Source: Actinomycetes bacterium
GTDB taxonomy: Bacteria > Actinomycetota > Aquicultoria > UBA3085 > Oleimmundimicrobiaceae
Direction: 5' to 3'
Assembly: GCA_030614255.1 (NCBI GenBank)
Contig: JAUWKI010000008.1
Coordinates: 1-58,953, forward strand
DNA: 58,953 bases
Shown here: positions 25,193 to 33,537 of the stretch, in pieces
How the letters are laid out: every line of letters begins with the position of its first letter
Position numbering within the stretch: position 1 is the first letter of the stretch
Notes under the pieces: model-generated
Database searches by the model: none
Told to the model about the DNA's origin: nothing
What the model saw: only the letters and a program-made list of their open reading frames with translations
Made by a program: the position numbers and the translations under genes

Positions 25193-27151
25193 TTATTTTA
25201 CCTCACTCAATCGTGTTCTGAATTTATCGGGCCAAAAAGCAAGCGTGGTTCCAGCAAAAAGGATGATAGCTCCCGTCCAAATCCAAGACAGGAGGGGATT
25301 AAGTTTAACTTGAATACGCACAGATTCATCTTGACCATAACTTGCCAGGATAACAAATATATCTCTTACAACTCCACTCTCTATGTGGACCTTTGAAGTC
25401 CAAGTATCCTGTTTGAAATGATAAATCATCCTGGGAGTAAGCTCTCCCTTATATTTTCCATCTACACTTAATGCCAGATTTGCTCCTATTATCTCTTTTA
25501 AGGGCTCACTATTATCGACAAATAGCCCCCCATTCTTAACGGTTACATCCTTAACCTTTAAGCTTTCCCCTTTTTTCAGGGTCACTTCGCTTTCCGCAAG
25601 ATAGAAAGTGGAGCCAATGAGTCCGACAAAAATTATTATGATACCAATATGAGAAATCATTCCGCCATACCTTGCCCTGTTCGCTTTAATTTTATGCCAG
25701 AGGTTTCTCACCTGCCTACCGGCAGGCAGGCCATGCTTTTTTCCTGCTGTAACATCTTTATATAGAGTTTCAAATGTGGTGATGCCCGCAAATATGCAGA
25801 AGAAGAAACCGATACTCCCCCACAAGTTTTTATCCCAGAAAAAAAAGATGGCTAAAGCACCCACTAAACTTAAAATTAACGGAACTGTAATTTTTTTAAT
25901 AAATCTTGAGGTATCGGTTGTTTTCCAGCCTAAAAGAGGACATATGCCAATAAAAAACAGATATATATAGCCCAGTGGAGAAGCAAGCTTATTGTAGAAA
26001 GACGGCCCCAAGGATATTTGATTGTTGATGAGCAGCTCCGTTATTACAGGATAAAAAGTTCCGATGATAACTATTGCCGTAAAAAAAAGCAGAATCATGT
26101 TGTTTAAGTAAAATCCGTAGTCTTTGGAGATCAAAGACTGGATTTCATTACCTTTAAAGCTTTCGCGACGGTACAAAATTAAAAAAATGTATCCAAGGGT
26201 AAAAATTATCATAAACCAGAAGAAGTAGGCCGCGATTGACGACTGCCCAAAGGCGTGAACTGACTCTATTATGCCGCTTCTAGTAATAAAAGTACCGAGA
26301 ATACACATCAAAAATGTCGTCAAAGACAAAACTGAGGCCCATATCTTAAACATTTTTCTCTTTTTATAAACCGCCAGAGAGTGAAGAAATGCCGTGCCGG
26401 TAAGCCAGGGGAGCAGTGAAGCATTCTCAACCGGGTCCCAAGCCCAGTATCCTCCAAAAGCAAGCTCATCATAGGCCCAAAGGGAACCCAAAAATATTCC
26501 AATGCCCAAGAATAGCCAGGCAAATAATGCCCACCTTCTACACCTGGAGACCCAGGGTCCATCGGGTTGATTTGTTATCAGAGCCGCGGCCGTCAACGCA
26601 AAGGGAATGGAGAATGCCGCGTAACCGATAAACAGAGTCGGGGGATGAAAGACCATCTGAAGATGCAGAAGTAAAGGGTTCAATCCGCTGCCATCGGAAA
26701 GAACCATTGGGGCAACTTCAAATGGATTAGCCGGAAGAGCTAAGAGAAGCAGAAAGAAAGCCTGGTTAGCAACGAGTATGGACAAAGCGTACTGGGTTAA
26801 TTTGCCTTTCCTGTTTGCCAAAAGAAATATGAGCGTAAAAAGAGAAAGCAATAATTGCCAGAAAAGGAGCGAGCCTTCCTGCCCTCCCCAAAAAGCGGTT
26901 ATCTTATAAAGAAGGGGTAAGTCTCTGCTTGAATAGCCAAAAACATAAAGAATGGAGAAATCATTTACGAGAAAAGCCCTTAAAAGAATAAATGATGCGA
27001 CGCTTGAAAGAATAAAAAGAGCCCATATGCCTGTATGGCCCGTCTTAACCATCCTGCTATTTTTGGTTTTTAAGCCATATAATAAAAGGGCAGTAGCCGT
27101 AACCGCCACTGCCAATGAAAGCCAAATTGTTAGCTCTCCTAATTTTGCCAT
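25193..27151 (-). CDS. ccmF: Cytochrome c heme lyase CcmF
   Basis: The 652-codon protein has about 15 membrane helices. It transfers heme from CcmE to the CxxCH sites of apocytochromes. The tryptophan-rich motif is GGYWAWDPVENASLLPW; conserved His residues include those in MVFHPPTLFIGY and ESVHAFGQSS. A large outside domain lies before the last helix. Residues near 474-480 (GLPAGRQV) come from an in-frame copy of the CCTGCCTACCGG repeat placed in a loop. It is the second gene of the ccm operon. Confidence 0.95.
   Translation of the reverse strand: MAKLGELTIWLSLAVAVTATALLLYGLKTKNSRMVKTGHTGIWALFILSSVASFILLRAFLVNDFSILYVFGYSSRDLPLLYKITAFWGGQEGSLLFWQLLLSLFTLIFLLANRKGKLTQYALSILVANQAFFLLLLALPANPFEVAPMVLSDGSGLNPLLLHLQMVFHPPTLFIGYAAFSIPFALTAAALITNQPDGPWVSRCRRWALFAWLFLGIGIFLGSLWAYDELAFGGYWAWDPVENASLLPWLTGTAFLHSLAVYKKRKMFKIWASVLSLTTFLMCILGTFITRSGIIESVHAFGQSSIAAYFFWFMIIFTLGYIFLILYRRESFKGNEIQSLISKDYGFYLNNMILLFFTAIVIIGTFYPVITELLINNQISLGPSFYNKLASPLGYIYLFFIGICPLLGWKTTDTSRFIKKITVPLILSLVGALAIFFFWDKNLWGSIGFFFCIFAGITTFETLYKDVTAGKKHGLPAGRQVRNLWHKIKANRARYGGMISHIGIIIIFVGLIGSTFYLAESEVTLKKGESLKVKDVTVKNGGLFVDNSEPLKEIIGANLALSVDGKYKGELTPRMIYHFKQDTWTSKVHIESGVVRDIFVILASYGQDESVRIQVKLNPLLSWIWTGAIILFAGTTLAFWPDKFRTRLSEVK
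25711..25730. repeat. Perfect palindromic repeat copy inside ccmF
   Basis: CCTGCCTACCGGCAGGCAGG lies in frame in ccmF and encodes LPAGRQV in a cytoplasmic or periplasmic loop. The same 20-mer recurs in spacers near 19029-19048, 28951-28970, 29100-29119 and 32298-32317. Confidence 0.85.
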
Positions 27152-27160
27152 GTTATACCT

Positions 27161-27544
27161 CTACTCTTCAGACGTATATTTTGACGGGCATTTAGCTAAT
27201 AGACTTTCCGCTTTGATGCCCGAATCGGATTCATAAACACCTTCGACAATTACTTCTGCGTCTTTTTTGAAAGCACTTGGCAAAACCCCAGCGTAAACGA
27301 CACTAACCGAGTTCTCCCCGTCGGTAATCATAAACTTATAAATGCCTTCGCTCTCCTCTATGGCATTACCCACAACCTTCCCTGACACCTTTACGGACTT
27401 GCCATATAAGGATTCGTCCGCAATAACCTCGCTGGGAGTCCTGTAATACAGAAAAGAACTGCCTACGGTGGTATAGAGAAGAATTCCAAAGAAAACTATT
27501 ATTATAGCACTGGTAATAACAACACGCTTACGTCTTGCCTTCAT
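27161..27544 (-). CDS. ccmE: Heme chaperone CcmE, CxxxY variant
   Basis: CcmE carries heme covalently between CcmC and CcmF. The 127-codon protein has an N-terminal anchor helix (residues 8-29) and an OB-fold domain with FMITDGENSVSVVYAGVLPSAF. In most bacteria the heme attaches through His in HxxxY; here the position is Cys119 in AKCPSKYTSEE, giving CxxxY. Such Cys-type CcmE proteins are known from some Desulfovibrio and archaea, usually without CcmH. No ccmG or ccmH gene is found in this window. It is the first gene of the ccm operon. Confidence 0.93.
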   Translation of the reverse strand: MKARRKRVVITSAIIIVFFGILLYTTVGSSFLYYRTPSEVIADESLYGKSVKVSGKVVGNAIEESEGIYKFMITDGENSVSVVYAGVLPSAFKKDAEVIVEGVYESDSGIKAESLLAKCPSKYTSEE

Positions 27545-27777
27545 ACAAACCTCCCGTTTTCAAAGAAAGCTGATTTATTATACAAAATATAACTATTTAA
27601 GACAAACAAGTCGCTACCTATGCCTGACGGCAGGCACGCGCTCCAGTGCAAAATGTAAATTTAAAAGATAAATGCAGCCTTTTAAACCAGCCTTTCGATT
27701 CAGCCTTTAAACCAGCTCTTGGCCAATAGCTATTATGGATAAAACGAGATTACTTCGCCAGTGACTTATAACACTAA
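27545..27777. repeat. Spacer upstream of ccmE with a repeat copy
   Basis: The spacer contains GCCTGACGGCAGGC (27620-27634), a short form of the inverted repeat, and duplicated CAGCCTTT...AAACCAGC words (27672-27716). It likely holds the ccm promoter. No gene or RNA structure is recognised. Confidence 0.45.
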
Positions 27778-28392
27778 TCAATCAGTTTCCTTCATTATCC
27801 AAATTAAAATCAACGAAGCTGCGGATAAAAGCCCAACAATTACAAAGAAACTTAAGCGAATAAGCAGATTGGGCGAAGAGCGTGCCGGACCAGTTGGGTG
27901 AAAAATTGCGGAGCCAGCGGTTGAGTAAAGCCATATCACAACACACGAAAGAATAACATTTAAAATGGATACTATCTTTCTATCTTTTGCCCAAAGCGAA
28001 AGAAGGTAAAAGAGAGGCGCGAGAACCAAAATAAAGATGGTAATTTTAAAACGAGGCTCCGCTAGAAACAACCACTTCCCCCAGATCATCTTGGTAACAA
28101 AAGCAGCTAGTAGCCCATTTAAAACCCAAATTAAAACTGCTATTTTTTGTGAAGATTTGGACCACTTACTAAAGGAGGTTTTGTTCGAAATAAGATGCAA
28201 TACTCCAAAGATGCCGGCTAGAACAAACACCATTACACCAACCCAGGCAAGTCCCGCATGGATATAAAGAACCTTAATCCAATCACCCAATGTACTTTCG
28301 GCTGGAGAGAGAAGAGAAATGAGCAAAACAAGAACACCGGTGAGTCCGACCAGATAAAGCCCATTTTTCTTATTTAGTCGCACACTCCCCAC
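27778..28392 (-). CDS. CcmC-like six-helix membrane protein
   Basis: The 204-codon protein has about six membrane helices. KVLYIHAGLAWVGVMVF and WGKWLFLAEPRFKITIFIL resemble the corresponding CcmC segments, including the His and the W..EPR part, but the tryptophan-rich motif is weaker. A loop with AIFHPTGPARSSPN has the HPxxP pattern of CcmC. It overlaps mogA by 23 bases and starts with GTG. It may be a diverged paralogue of CcmC with a role in heme presentation. The function is inferred from similarity only. Confidence 0.65.
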   Translation of the reverse strand: MGSVRLNKKNGLYLVGLTGVLVLLISLLSPAESTLGDWIKVLYIHAGLAWVGVMVFVLAGIFGVLHLISNKTSFSKWSKSSQKIAVLIWVLNGLLAAFVTKMIWGKWLFLAEPRFKITIFILVLAPLFYLLSLWAKDRKIVSILNVILSCVVIWLYSTAGSAIFHPTGPARSSPNLLIRLSFFVIVGLLSAASLILIWIMKETD

Positions 28393-28858
28393 CTTCGCCT
28401 CGTAAAATTTTAATTCCGTGAGGAATGGCAGGAAGCACCACTTCTAAACATTCCCTTACCGCCTTGGGACTACCAGGAAGATTTATTATAAGTGTTTTGC
28501 CTCTTATCCCGCTTACGGCTCGAGAAAGCATGGCATTCGGCGTTATTTTTAAGCTTTCAGCTCTCATCGCTTCCGTAAATCCAGGAACTACCTTATCTAT
28601 TACGGAAAGTGTTGCCTCAGGCGTAACATCCCTTAGAGAGAAACCTGTTCCACCGGTCGTTAAGATCAAGTCAACTTTCTCATTGTCGACTAAAATTCTT
28701 AAATCTTTTGCGATGAGTCTTTTCTCATCAGGGATTACTTGGTAAAAAACAACCTCATTGCCTTCCTTTTCCATCATTTCCTTAATGATTTTCCCGCTTT
28801 CATCGACTCGCTCTCCCCGCGAGCCCTTATCACTTACGGTTAAGATTGCAACCCTCAC
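28370..28858 (-). CDS. mogA: Molybdopterin adenylyltransferase MogA/MoaB family
   Basis: The 162-codon protein activates molybdopterin by adenylation before metal insertion by MoeA. The family motifs are ILTVSDKGSRGERVDESG, TTGGTGFSLRDVTPEAT and LIINLPGSPKAVRECLE, in normal order. Length fits MogA/MoaB. It starts a short run toward the CcmC-like gene and is separated from moaC by a repeat-filled spacer. Confidence 0.93.
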   Translation of the reverse strand: MRVAILTVSDKGSRGERVDESGKIIKEMMEKEGNEVVFYQVIPDEKRLIAKDLRILVDNEKVDLILTTGGTGFSLRDVTPEATLSVIDKVVPGFTEAMRAESLKITPNAMLSRAVSGIRGKTLIINLPGSPKAVRECLEVVLPAIPHGIKILRGEGGECATK

Positions 28859-29269
28859 GCTTTCACCTCCAATTAGTCGGTAGTCTGTTAGTCGGGAGTG
28901 AGGAGTAAGTTCAAATAAAAAATAAAATATAAGAATGCCATGCCTGCCGCCCTGCCTACCGGCAGGCAGGGCAGGCAGGAAAAACGATATAGAAAAATTC
29001 TAAAAGGTAAACTCTTCAAAACTACGTTCAAAATCATTTTTATTTTTTCATTATCACTTTTCACTTTTCATTTTTATTTTTTACCCCTTCACCCCCACCC
29101 CTGCCTACCGGCAGGCAGGTTAATCCTCCCCCATCAAGGGGGAGGGAAGTTTGGCCATCTGCTATCAGCCATTTAGTCGGTAGTCTATTAGTCGAGAGTT
29201 GGGCGTTTGTTTGTTTTTTCCTTTACCCTCTCAACTTTCTATCAGCTATCTGCCATCTGCTATATGCCA
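28859..29269. repeat. Repeat-filled spacer between mogA and moaC
   Basis: This spacer contains TTAGTCGGTAGTC/TTAGTCGGGAGT words (28873-28900), a CCTGCCGCCCTGCCTACCGGCAGGCAGGGCAGG array (28941-28979), an A+T-rich stretch with TTTTCATT words, a copy of the CACCCCCACCCCTGCC composite with the CCTCCCCC/GGGGGAGG hairpin (29088-29151), another TTAGTCGGTAGTC (29172-29192) and CTATCTGCCATCTGC words (29243-29280). A 78-codon plus-strand frame is repeat translation. No other gene is visible. Confidence 0.75.
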
Positions 29270-29761
29270 TCAGCTATCTGTCCTCACAAAAGTTCCGCTT
29301 TTGCCGCCACTTTTCTTCATGAGTTTTATCTCTTGAATCTCCATTCTCTTATCAACAGCTTTACACATATCATAGATTGTTAAAGCAGCAATTGCTACAG
29401 CCGTGAGCGCTTCCATCTCTATCCCCGTTCTATCCATCGTCTTAGTTGTTGCCAAAATTTCGATGGAAGAATGCTCCTCGTCTATCTTAAAATCGATATC
29501 CACACCCGTTATTTGAATGGGGTGGCACATTGGTATAATATCGCAGGTTTTTTTCGCTCCCATAATTCCCGCAACTTGAGCAACGGCAAGAACGTCGCCC
29601 TTTTTGACATCGCCGGCTTTAACAAGTTCAAGGGTTTCTTTTTCCATTCTAATTAAACCCCTGGCAACTGCTTTCCGAGCTGTCACTTCCTTCTCGCTAA
29701 CATCAACCATTCTCGCTCTTCCTTGCTCATCTATATGAGTTAAACTGTGTTTGTTTTCCAT
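29270..29761 (-). CDS. moaC: Cyclic pyranopterin monophosphate synthase
   Basis: MoaC converts 3',8-cyclo-GTP to cyclic pyranopterin monophosphate, the second step after MoaA. The protein opens with [18 protein letters not shown], has [14 protein letters not shown], and [24 protein letters not shown], all standard. ATG at 29761 is chosen because GGAGG lies five bases upstream and it clears the moaA stop by one base; the longer frame from 29794 would overlap moaA. The last six residues come from repeat-adjacent sequence. Confidence 0.96.
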   Translation of the reverse strand: MENKHSLTHIDEQGRARMVDVSEKEVTARKAVARGLIRMEKETLELVKAGDVKKGDVLAVAQVAGIMGAKKTCDIIPMCHPIQITGVDIDFKIDEEHSSIEILATTKTMDRTGIEMEALTAVAIAALTIYDMCKAVDKRMEIQEIKLMKKSGGKSGTFVRTDS

Positions 29762-29762
29762 C

Positions 29763-30749
29763 TCATCCTCCAATCTGAGACATTGTGCGCACAAAATGAT
29801 CTTTTCGAGCTGTCGAATGATCTTTTGGTTTAACTTTTAGCGCTTCTCTTAAAACCTCTTCGACCGCTTTTTCAGGGTGATTATTTCTCATGGGACCGAT
29901 TACATCTATTTCGTCATTAGAAAAAAGACATGTTTTAAGTTTACCATCAACCGTAAGTCTTAACCTGTTACACTCAGGACAAAAGTGATTGCTCATTGGA
30001 GAAATGAACCCGATTGTCCCAAGGGCACCTCTAAATTTCATATATCTGGCTGGTCCCGAGCCCCTGGGGGAATCTACATCTTCAAGCTCTCCGAATTTCT
30101 TTAATCTTTCTATCATTTCAGAACAGGGCAAGCACATATCAAGTCCCATCTGTTTGCTAAAAGGCATGTATTCAATAAACCTGACATGAACCGGATAATC
30201 AAAAGTGAGTTTAGCAAAATCTTTAAAATCGCTTGGACTATCGTTTATTTCTTTTAAAACCACCGCATTTATTTTCACCGGATTAAAACCGACTTCAAAA
30301 GCTTTTTGAAGCCCCTTCATCACAATACTTAAATTTCCAACTCGCGTTATATGTTTAAATTTCTCATGATTCAGAGAATCAATGCTTATATTGATGCGCT
30401 TGAGCCCTGCTTCATATAAGTCCTCCGCAAAATCGGCCAAAAGAACGCCATTTGTGGTAAGCGACATATCATGAAGCTCAGACATACTCGACAAATTTTT
30501 TATAAAATCTACAACATCTCTTCTTATTAACGGCTCTCCACCTGTTAATCTAACCCTTGAAATTCCCTGCTTTATTGCATGATAAACGAAAATCTCAATT
30601 TCCTCATATGTGAAAATATCTTCGTGTTTTTTTAAATCTGCAAGACCCTCCTCCGGCATACAATATATGCAACGCAAGTTGCACTTATCAGTAATAGAAA
30701 CTCGAAGGTAATCTATTCGTCTATTATGATTATCGAATAATTCCGGCAA
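29763..30749 (-). CDS. moaA: GTP 3',8-cyclase (radical SAM)
   Basis: MoaA starts molybdopterin synthesis by converting GTP to 3',8-cyclo-GTP. The N-terminal cluster is Cys23, Cys27 and Cys30 (CNLRCIYC), TGGEPLIR binds SAM, and the C-terminal cluster uses [18 protein letters not shown]. The usual GG C-terminal pair is present at the end (SQIGG). TGA is a true stop here. It is eight to ten bases from moeA and adjacent to moaC. Confidence 0.97.
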   Translation of the reverse strand: MPELFDNHNRRIDYLRVSITDKCNLRCIYCMPEEGLADLKKHEDIFTYEEIEIFVYHAIKQGISRVRLTGGEPLIRRDVVDFIKNLSSMSELHDMSLTTNGVLLADFAEDLYEAGLKRINISIDSLNHEKFKHITRVGNLSIVMKGLQKAFEVGFNPVKINAVVLKEINDSPSDFKDFAKLTFDYPVHVRFIEYMPFSKQMGLDMCLPCSEMIERLKKFGELEDVDSPRGSGPARYMKFRGALGTIGFISPMSNHFCPECNRLRLTVDGKLKTCLFSNDEIDVIGPMRNNHPEKAVEEVLREALKVKPKDHSTARKDHFVRTMSQIGG

Positions 30750-30761
30750 TTATTCTCCTTT

Positions 30762-31988
30762 TTAATGGTCCTCTGGCAAATCAATCAAGTGAACTTTAAC
30801 CTTATCGCCAGTCTTGACTAGGGTTGTCTCCGATGGAATTATGGCTATCCCGTTGGCCAACGACATCGACTTCAAAATGCCTGAGCCCTGAGGCCCCGTC
30901 AAAGAAACATAGTGCTTTCCATCTTTTGTTTTTACATTAACTCTCACAAAAAATGCTCTACCCGATTTCTTTTGCAAATCGTGCTCAAATATGGCGTCCA
31001 CTTCAGGACGAAAAATATGACTTCTTCCCATCATCTTCAAGATAATCGGTCGAACATATTCTTCAAAACAGACGATCGTGGAAACCGGATTTCCCGGCAG
31101 ACCAAAAATAAGCTTCTCGCCAAGACGCCAAAAAGCCAATGGCATACCCGGTTTTTGAGCCACCTTCCAAAACTTAAGCTCCGCGCCGAGGTCATCTAAG
31201 ACATCTTTAACCACATCATAATCGCCCATCGACACTCCGCCGGTTGTTAGTAAGGTATCGGAAACCTCTAGACCTTTTTCGATTAATCTCTTTGTAGCAT
31301 CGACGTTGTCACGAGCTATCTCTAAAGGAAAAGGTCTAGCACCACAGGAGATTACCTGGGCCATAAGGGAATATGTGTTGCTATTTCTGATTTTTCCCGG
31401 TGCAAGCGGCTCATCGATTTCTACCAACTCATCACCAGTGCTCAATATTGCAACGGTAGGCAGTTTAAAGACCTTAACCTTGCTTTTCCCCAAAGAAGCA
31501 AGCAACCCTATCTCTTGAGGTCTTATATGAACTCCTGTGGGGAAAATCCTCTCGCCTTTGATGACATCTTCCCCTGCCAAGCGAATATTTTTGCCTTTTT
31601 CAACTTCACAAAAGATCGAGACTTCATCGTCGCCTAAATCCGTATCTTCTTTTTTAACAACCGTATCTGCACCAAGGGGAATAGGGGCGCCCGTCATAAT
31701 CTTCAATGCAAAACCAGAAGTAACTTCAAAATTGGATACATCTCCTGCTTTTAGCTCCCCCAAAATCTTCAACCTACGCAAAGATTTCTTCGACGCACCA
31801 GCGGTATCAGAAGCAACAATTGCGTAACCATCCATGGCCGAATTGTCAAAAGGAGGTACGTTTATGTCGGAAATAACATCCTCTGCAAGAACTCTTCCAA
31901 AGGAGTCAATCAGCTCGACTTCTTCAAAAGGCTGAATTCTTACTTCTTCTAAAATTATTCTTAGCGCCTCTTCTGGTTTAATCATCAA
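30762..31988 (-). CDS. moeA: Molybdopterin molybdenumtransferase
   Basis: MoeA inserts molybdate or tungstate into adenylated molybdopterin. The 408-codon protein has the full domain set. PPFDNSAMDGYAIVASD is the N-terminal signature, IMTGAPIPLGADTVV follows, TTGGVSMGDYDVVKDVL is the substrate site, and FGLPGNPVSTIVCFEEYVRPI precedes the C-terminal beta domain. It is of normal length. It leads the moeA-moaA-moaC run, with the tungstate transporter genes upstream. Confidence 0.97.
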   Translation of the reverse strand: MMIKPEEALRIILEEVRIQPFEEVELIDSFGRVLAEDVISDINVPPFDNSAMDGYAIVASDTAGASKKSLRRLKILGELKAGDVSNFEVTSGFALKIMTGAPIPLGADTVVKKEDTDLGDDEVSIFCEVEKGKNIRLAGEDVIKGERIFPTGVHIRPQEIGLLASLGKSKVKVFKLPTVAILSTGDELVEIDEPLAPGKIRNSNTYSLMAQVISCGARPFPLEIARDNVDATKRLIEKGLEVSDTLLTTGGVSMGDYDVVKDVLDDLGAELKFWKVAQKPGMPLAFWRLGEKLIFGLPGNPVSTIVCFEEYVRPIILKMMGRSHIFRPEVDAIFEHDLQKKSGRAFFVRVNVKTKDGKHYVSLTGPQGSGILKSMSLANGIAIIPSETTLVKTGDKVKVHLIDLPEDH

Positions 31989-32478
31989 ATCTCACCCGTT
32001 AGTCCGTTAGTCGGTAGTTGGGAGTCGATAGCAAATTAAAATAATAGCTCTTAGCTTCCAACCCTCAGCTAATTAAATTAAAAACTAAAAATGTAAAATT
32101 AAAAACGATATAGAAAAATTTAAAATGTTAAAAACAGCCCTTGAGATCAGCTTTTTAGTTCAGCCCTTAAAACCATCCTTTTTAATTAGAGAATAAAAAC
32201 GAAAACTAAAAGATAAAATTCTTAAAAAGAGTATCCTCCGGATACTGGTCTTACAATAAAAACTTTTTTAATTCTTAATTACCGTGCCTGCCTGCCCTGC
32301 CTACCGGCAGGCAGGGCAGGCAGGGCAGGCAGGTCATTTTTCATTCTTCATTCTCCATTTTTCATTTCTTCTATACCTCAAGCTCTCCGCTCTAAGCTCT
32401 CTGCTATAATTTCTCTATTCATTTTTGTCTTGCTGAAAGCTGGGGGCTGAACTCTGTTACCCTTTACTTTTTCCCCAA
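31989..32478. repeat. Repeat-rich spacer between wtpC and moeA
   Basis: No gene is found in 490 bases. Near 31998-32028 are TTAGTCGGTAGTTGGGAGTC words. The central part is A+T-rich with AAAACTAAAAATG and TTTTAAATT words resembling those near 28920-29080. An expanded CCTGCC/GGCAGG array occupies 32284-32334, and CTCTCCGCTCTAAGCTC words lie near 32380-32400. No stable RNA is recognised. Confidence 0.65.
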
Positions 32479-33537
32479 TCATTGCCTAATCACATGTACT
32501 GCCGTAGCCTTGAAACTCACCACTGCTTCTTCTTTTTCCTCCAGTCCAATCTCCTCAACAGACTGCTTGGTAATGAGTGCCACTAGCGGAAAGCCACAAT
32601 CAAGATTAACTTTAACCACCGCGCCAAGTGGTGTCAACTTTATAACTTTGGCAATAAAATTATTTCTTGCACTCGAACTTTTTCTTTCTCTAACTACGCT
32701 TAGGGTAACATTTTCAGGTCTTATCCCCAAAAGAACCCGCTCTCCAACAGGAACATCGGCAACAACCTCGATTTTAACTCTATTCACATCAACAACGACC
32801 AGTCCATCAAGGTAAGACGCAACCTTGCCTTCCAAAACCGTTTCAACCCCAACAAAGCTGGCAACATACTCGTTGACGGGAGTATTAAAAATCTCTTCCG
32901 GCTTACCAATCTGGACAATTCTTCCGTCATACATAACGCCGATTCTATCGGCGATTACCAGAGCTTCCGTTTGATCGTGGGTAACAAAAAGAGACGTTTG
33001 TTTCATCTTTTTTAAAATAATCCTAAGCTCATCCCTCAAACCTTCCCTAACTCGCTCGTCAAGAGAGCTTAACGGTTCGTCAAATAAAAGGAGCCCGGGC
33101 TCCATGATTAGAGCTCTAGCAAGACTCACCCGTTGCTGCTCACCACCACTTAAAGTTTTAGAATACCTATGCAAGATATTATTGATGCTCAAGGTAGTAA
33201 CAATTTTATCGAATTTTTCCTCAACATCATCGATCTGCCTATAGCGGGTACCGAAAAGAATATTCTCTCTTACGGTAAGATGAGGAAATAAAGCATAGTC
33301 TTGAAAAATAAAACCTATATTTCGCCTTTCGGGAGGTAAATCATTTGCAAGATTCCCATTTAAAATTATGCTTCCCCTCTTTGGAGGAAAAAATCCCACA
33401 ACCGTCTCAAGAAGAACCGTTTTGCCCGCTCCGCTTGGGCCGAGAATCACAAAAATTTCCCCCTCATCGATAGAGAGGTTTACGTCTCGTAATCTAAATT
33501 CGCCCAAGTCAATATCTAAGTCTTTAATTTCTATCAT
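32479..33537 (-). CDS. wtpC: Tungstate/molybdate ABC transporter ATPase with TOBE domain
   Basis: The 352-codon ATPase has Walker A LGPSGAGKTVLLE, Q-loop FIFQDYALFPHL, signature TLSGGEQQRVSLARAL, Walker B LLLFDEPLSSLD and switch His VTHDQTEAL. After residue 230 a C-terminal regulatory part with a TOBE-like domain follows (RPENVTLS, NFIAKVIKLTPLGAVVKVNLDCG). TOBE domains bind molybdate or tungstate and inhibit transport. It overlaps the permease gene by four bases. Metal choice cannot be decided, so ModC is an alternative name. Confidence 0.9.
   Translation of the reverse strand: MIEIKDLDIDLGEFRLRDVNLSIDEGEIFVILGPSGAGKTVLLETVVGFFPPKRGSIILNGNLANDLPPERRNIGFIFQDYALFPHLTVRENILFGTRYRQIDDVEEKFDKIVTTLSINNILHRYSKTLSGGEQQRVSLARALIMEPGLLLFDEPLSSLDERVREGLRDELRIILKKMKQTSLFVTHDQTEALVIADRIGVMYDGRIVQIGKPEEIFNTPVNEYVASFVGVETVLEGKVASYLDGLVVVDVNRVKIEVVADVPVGERVLLGIRPENVTLSVVRERKSSSARNNFIAKVIKLTPLGAVVKVNLDCGFPLVALITKQSVEEIGLEEKEEAVVSFKATAVHVIRQ

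Noticed and set aside
28940-29176. 78-codon plus-strand frame
   Set aside because: It translates the CCTGCC/GGCAGG repeats and a polypyrimidine stretch; it is not a gene.
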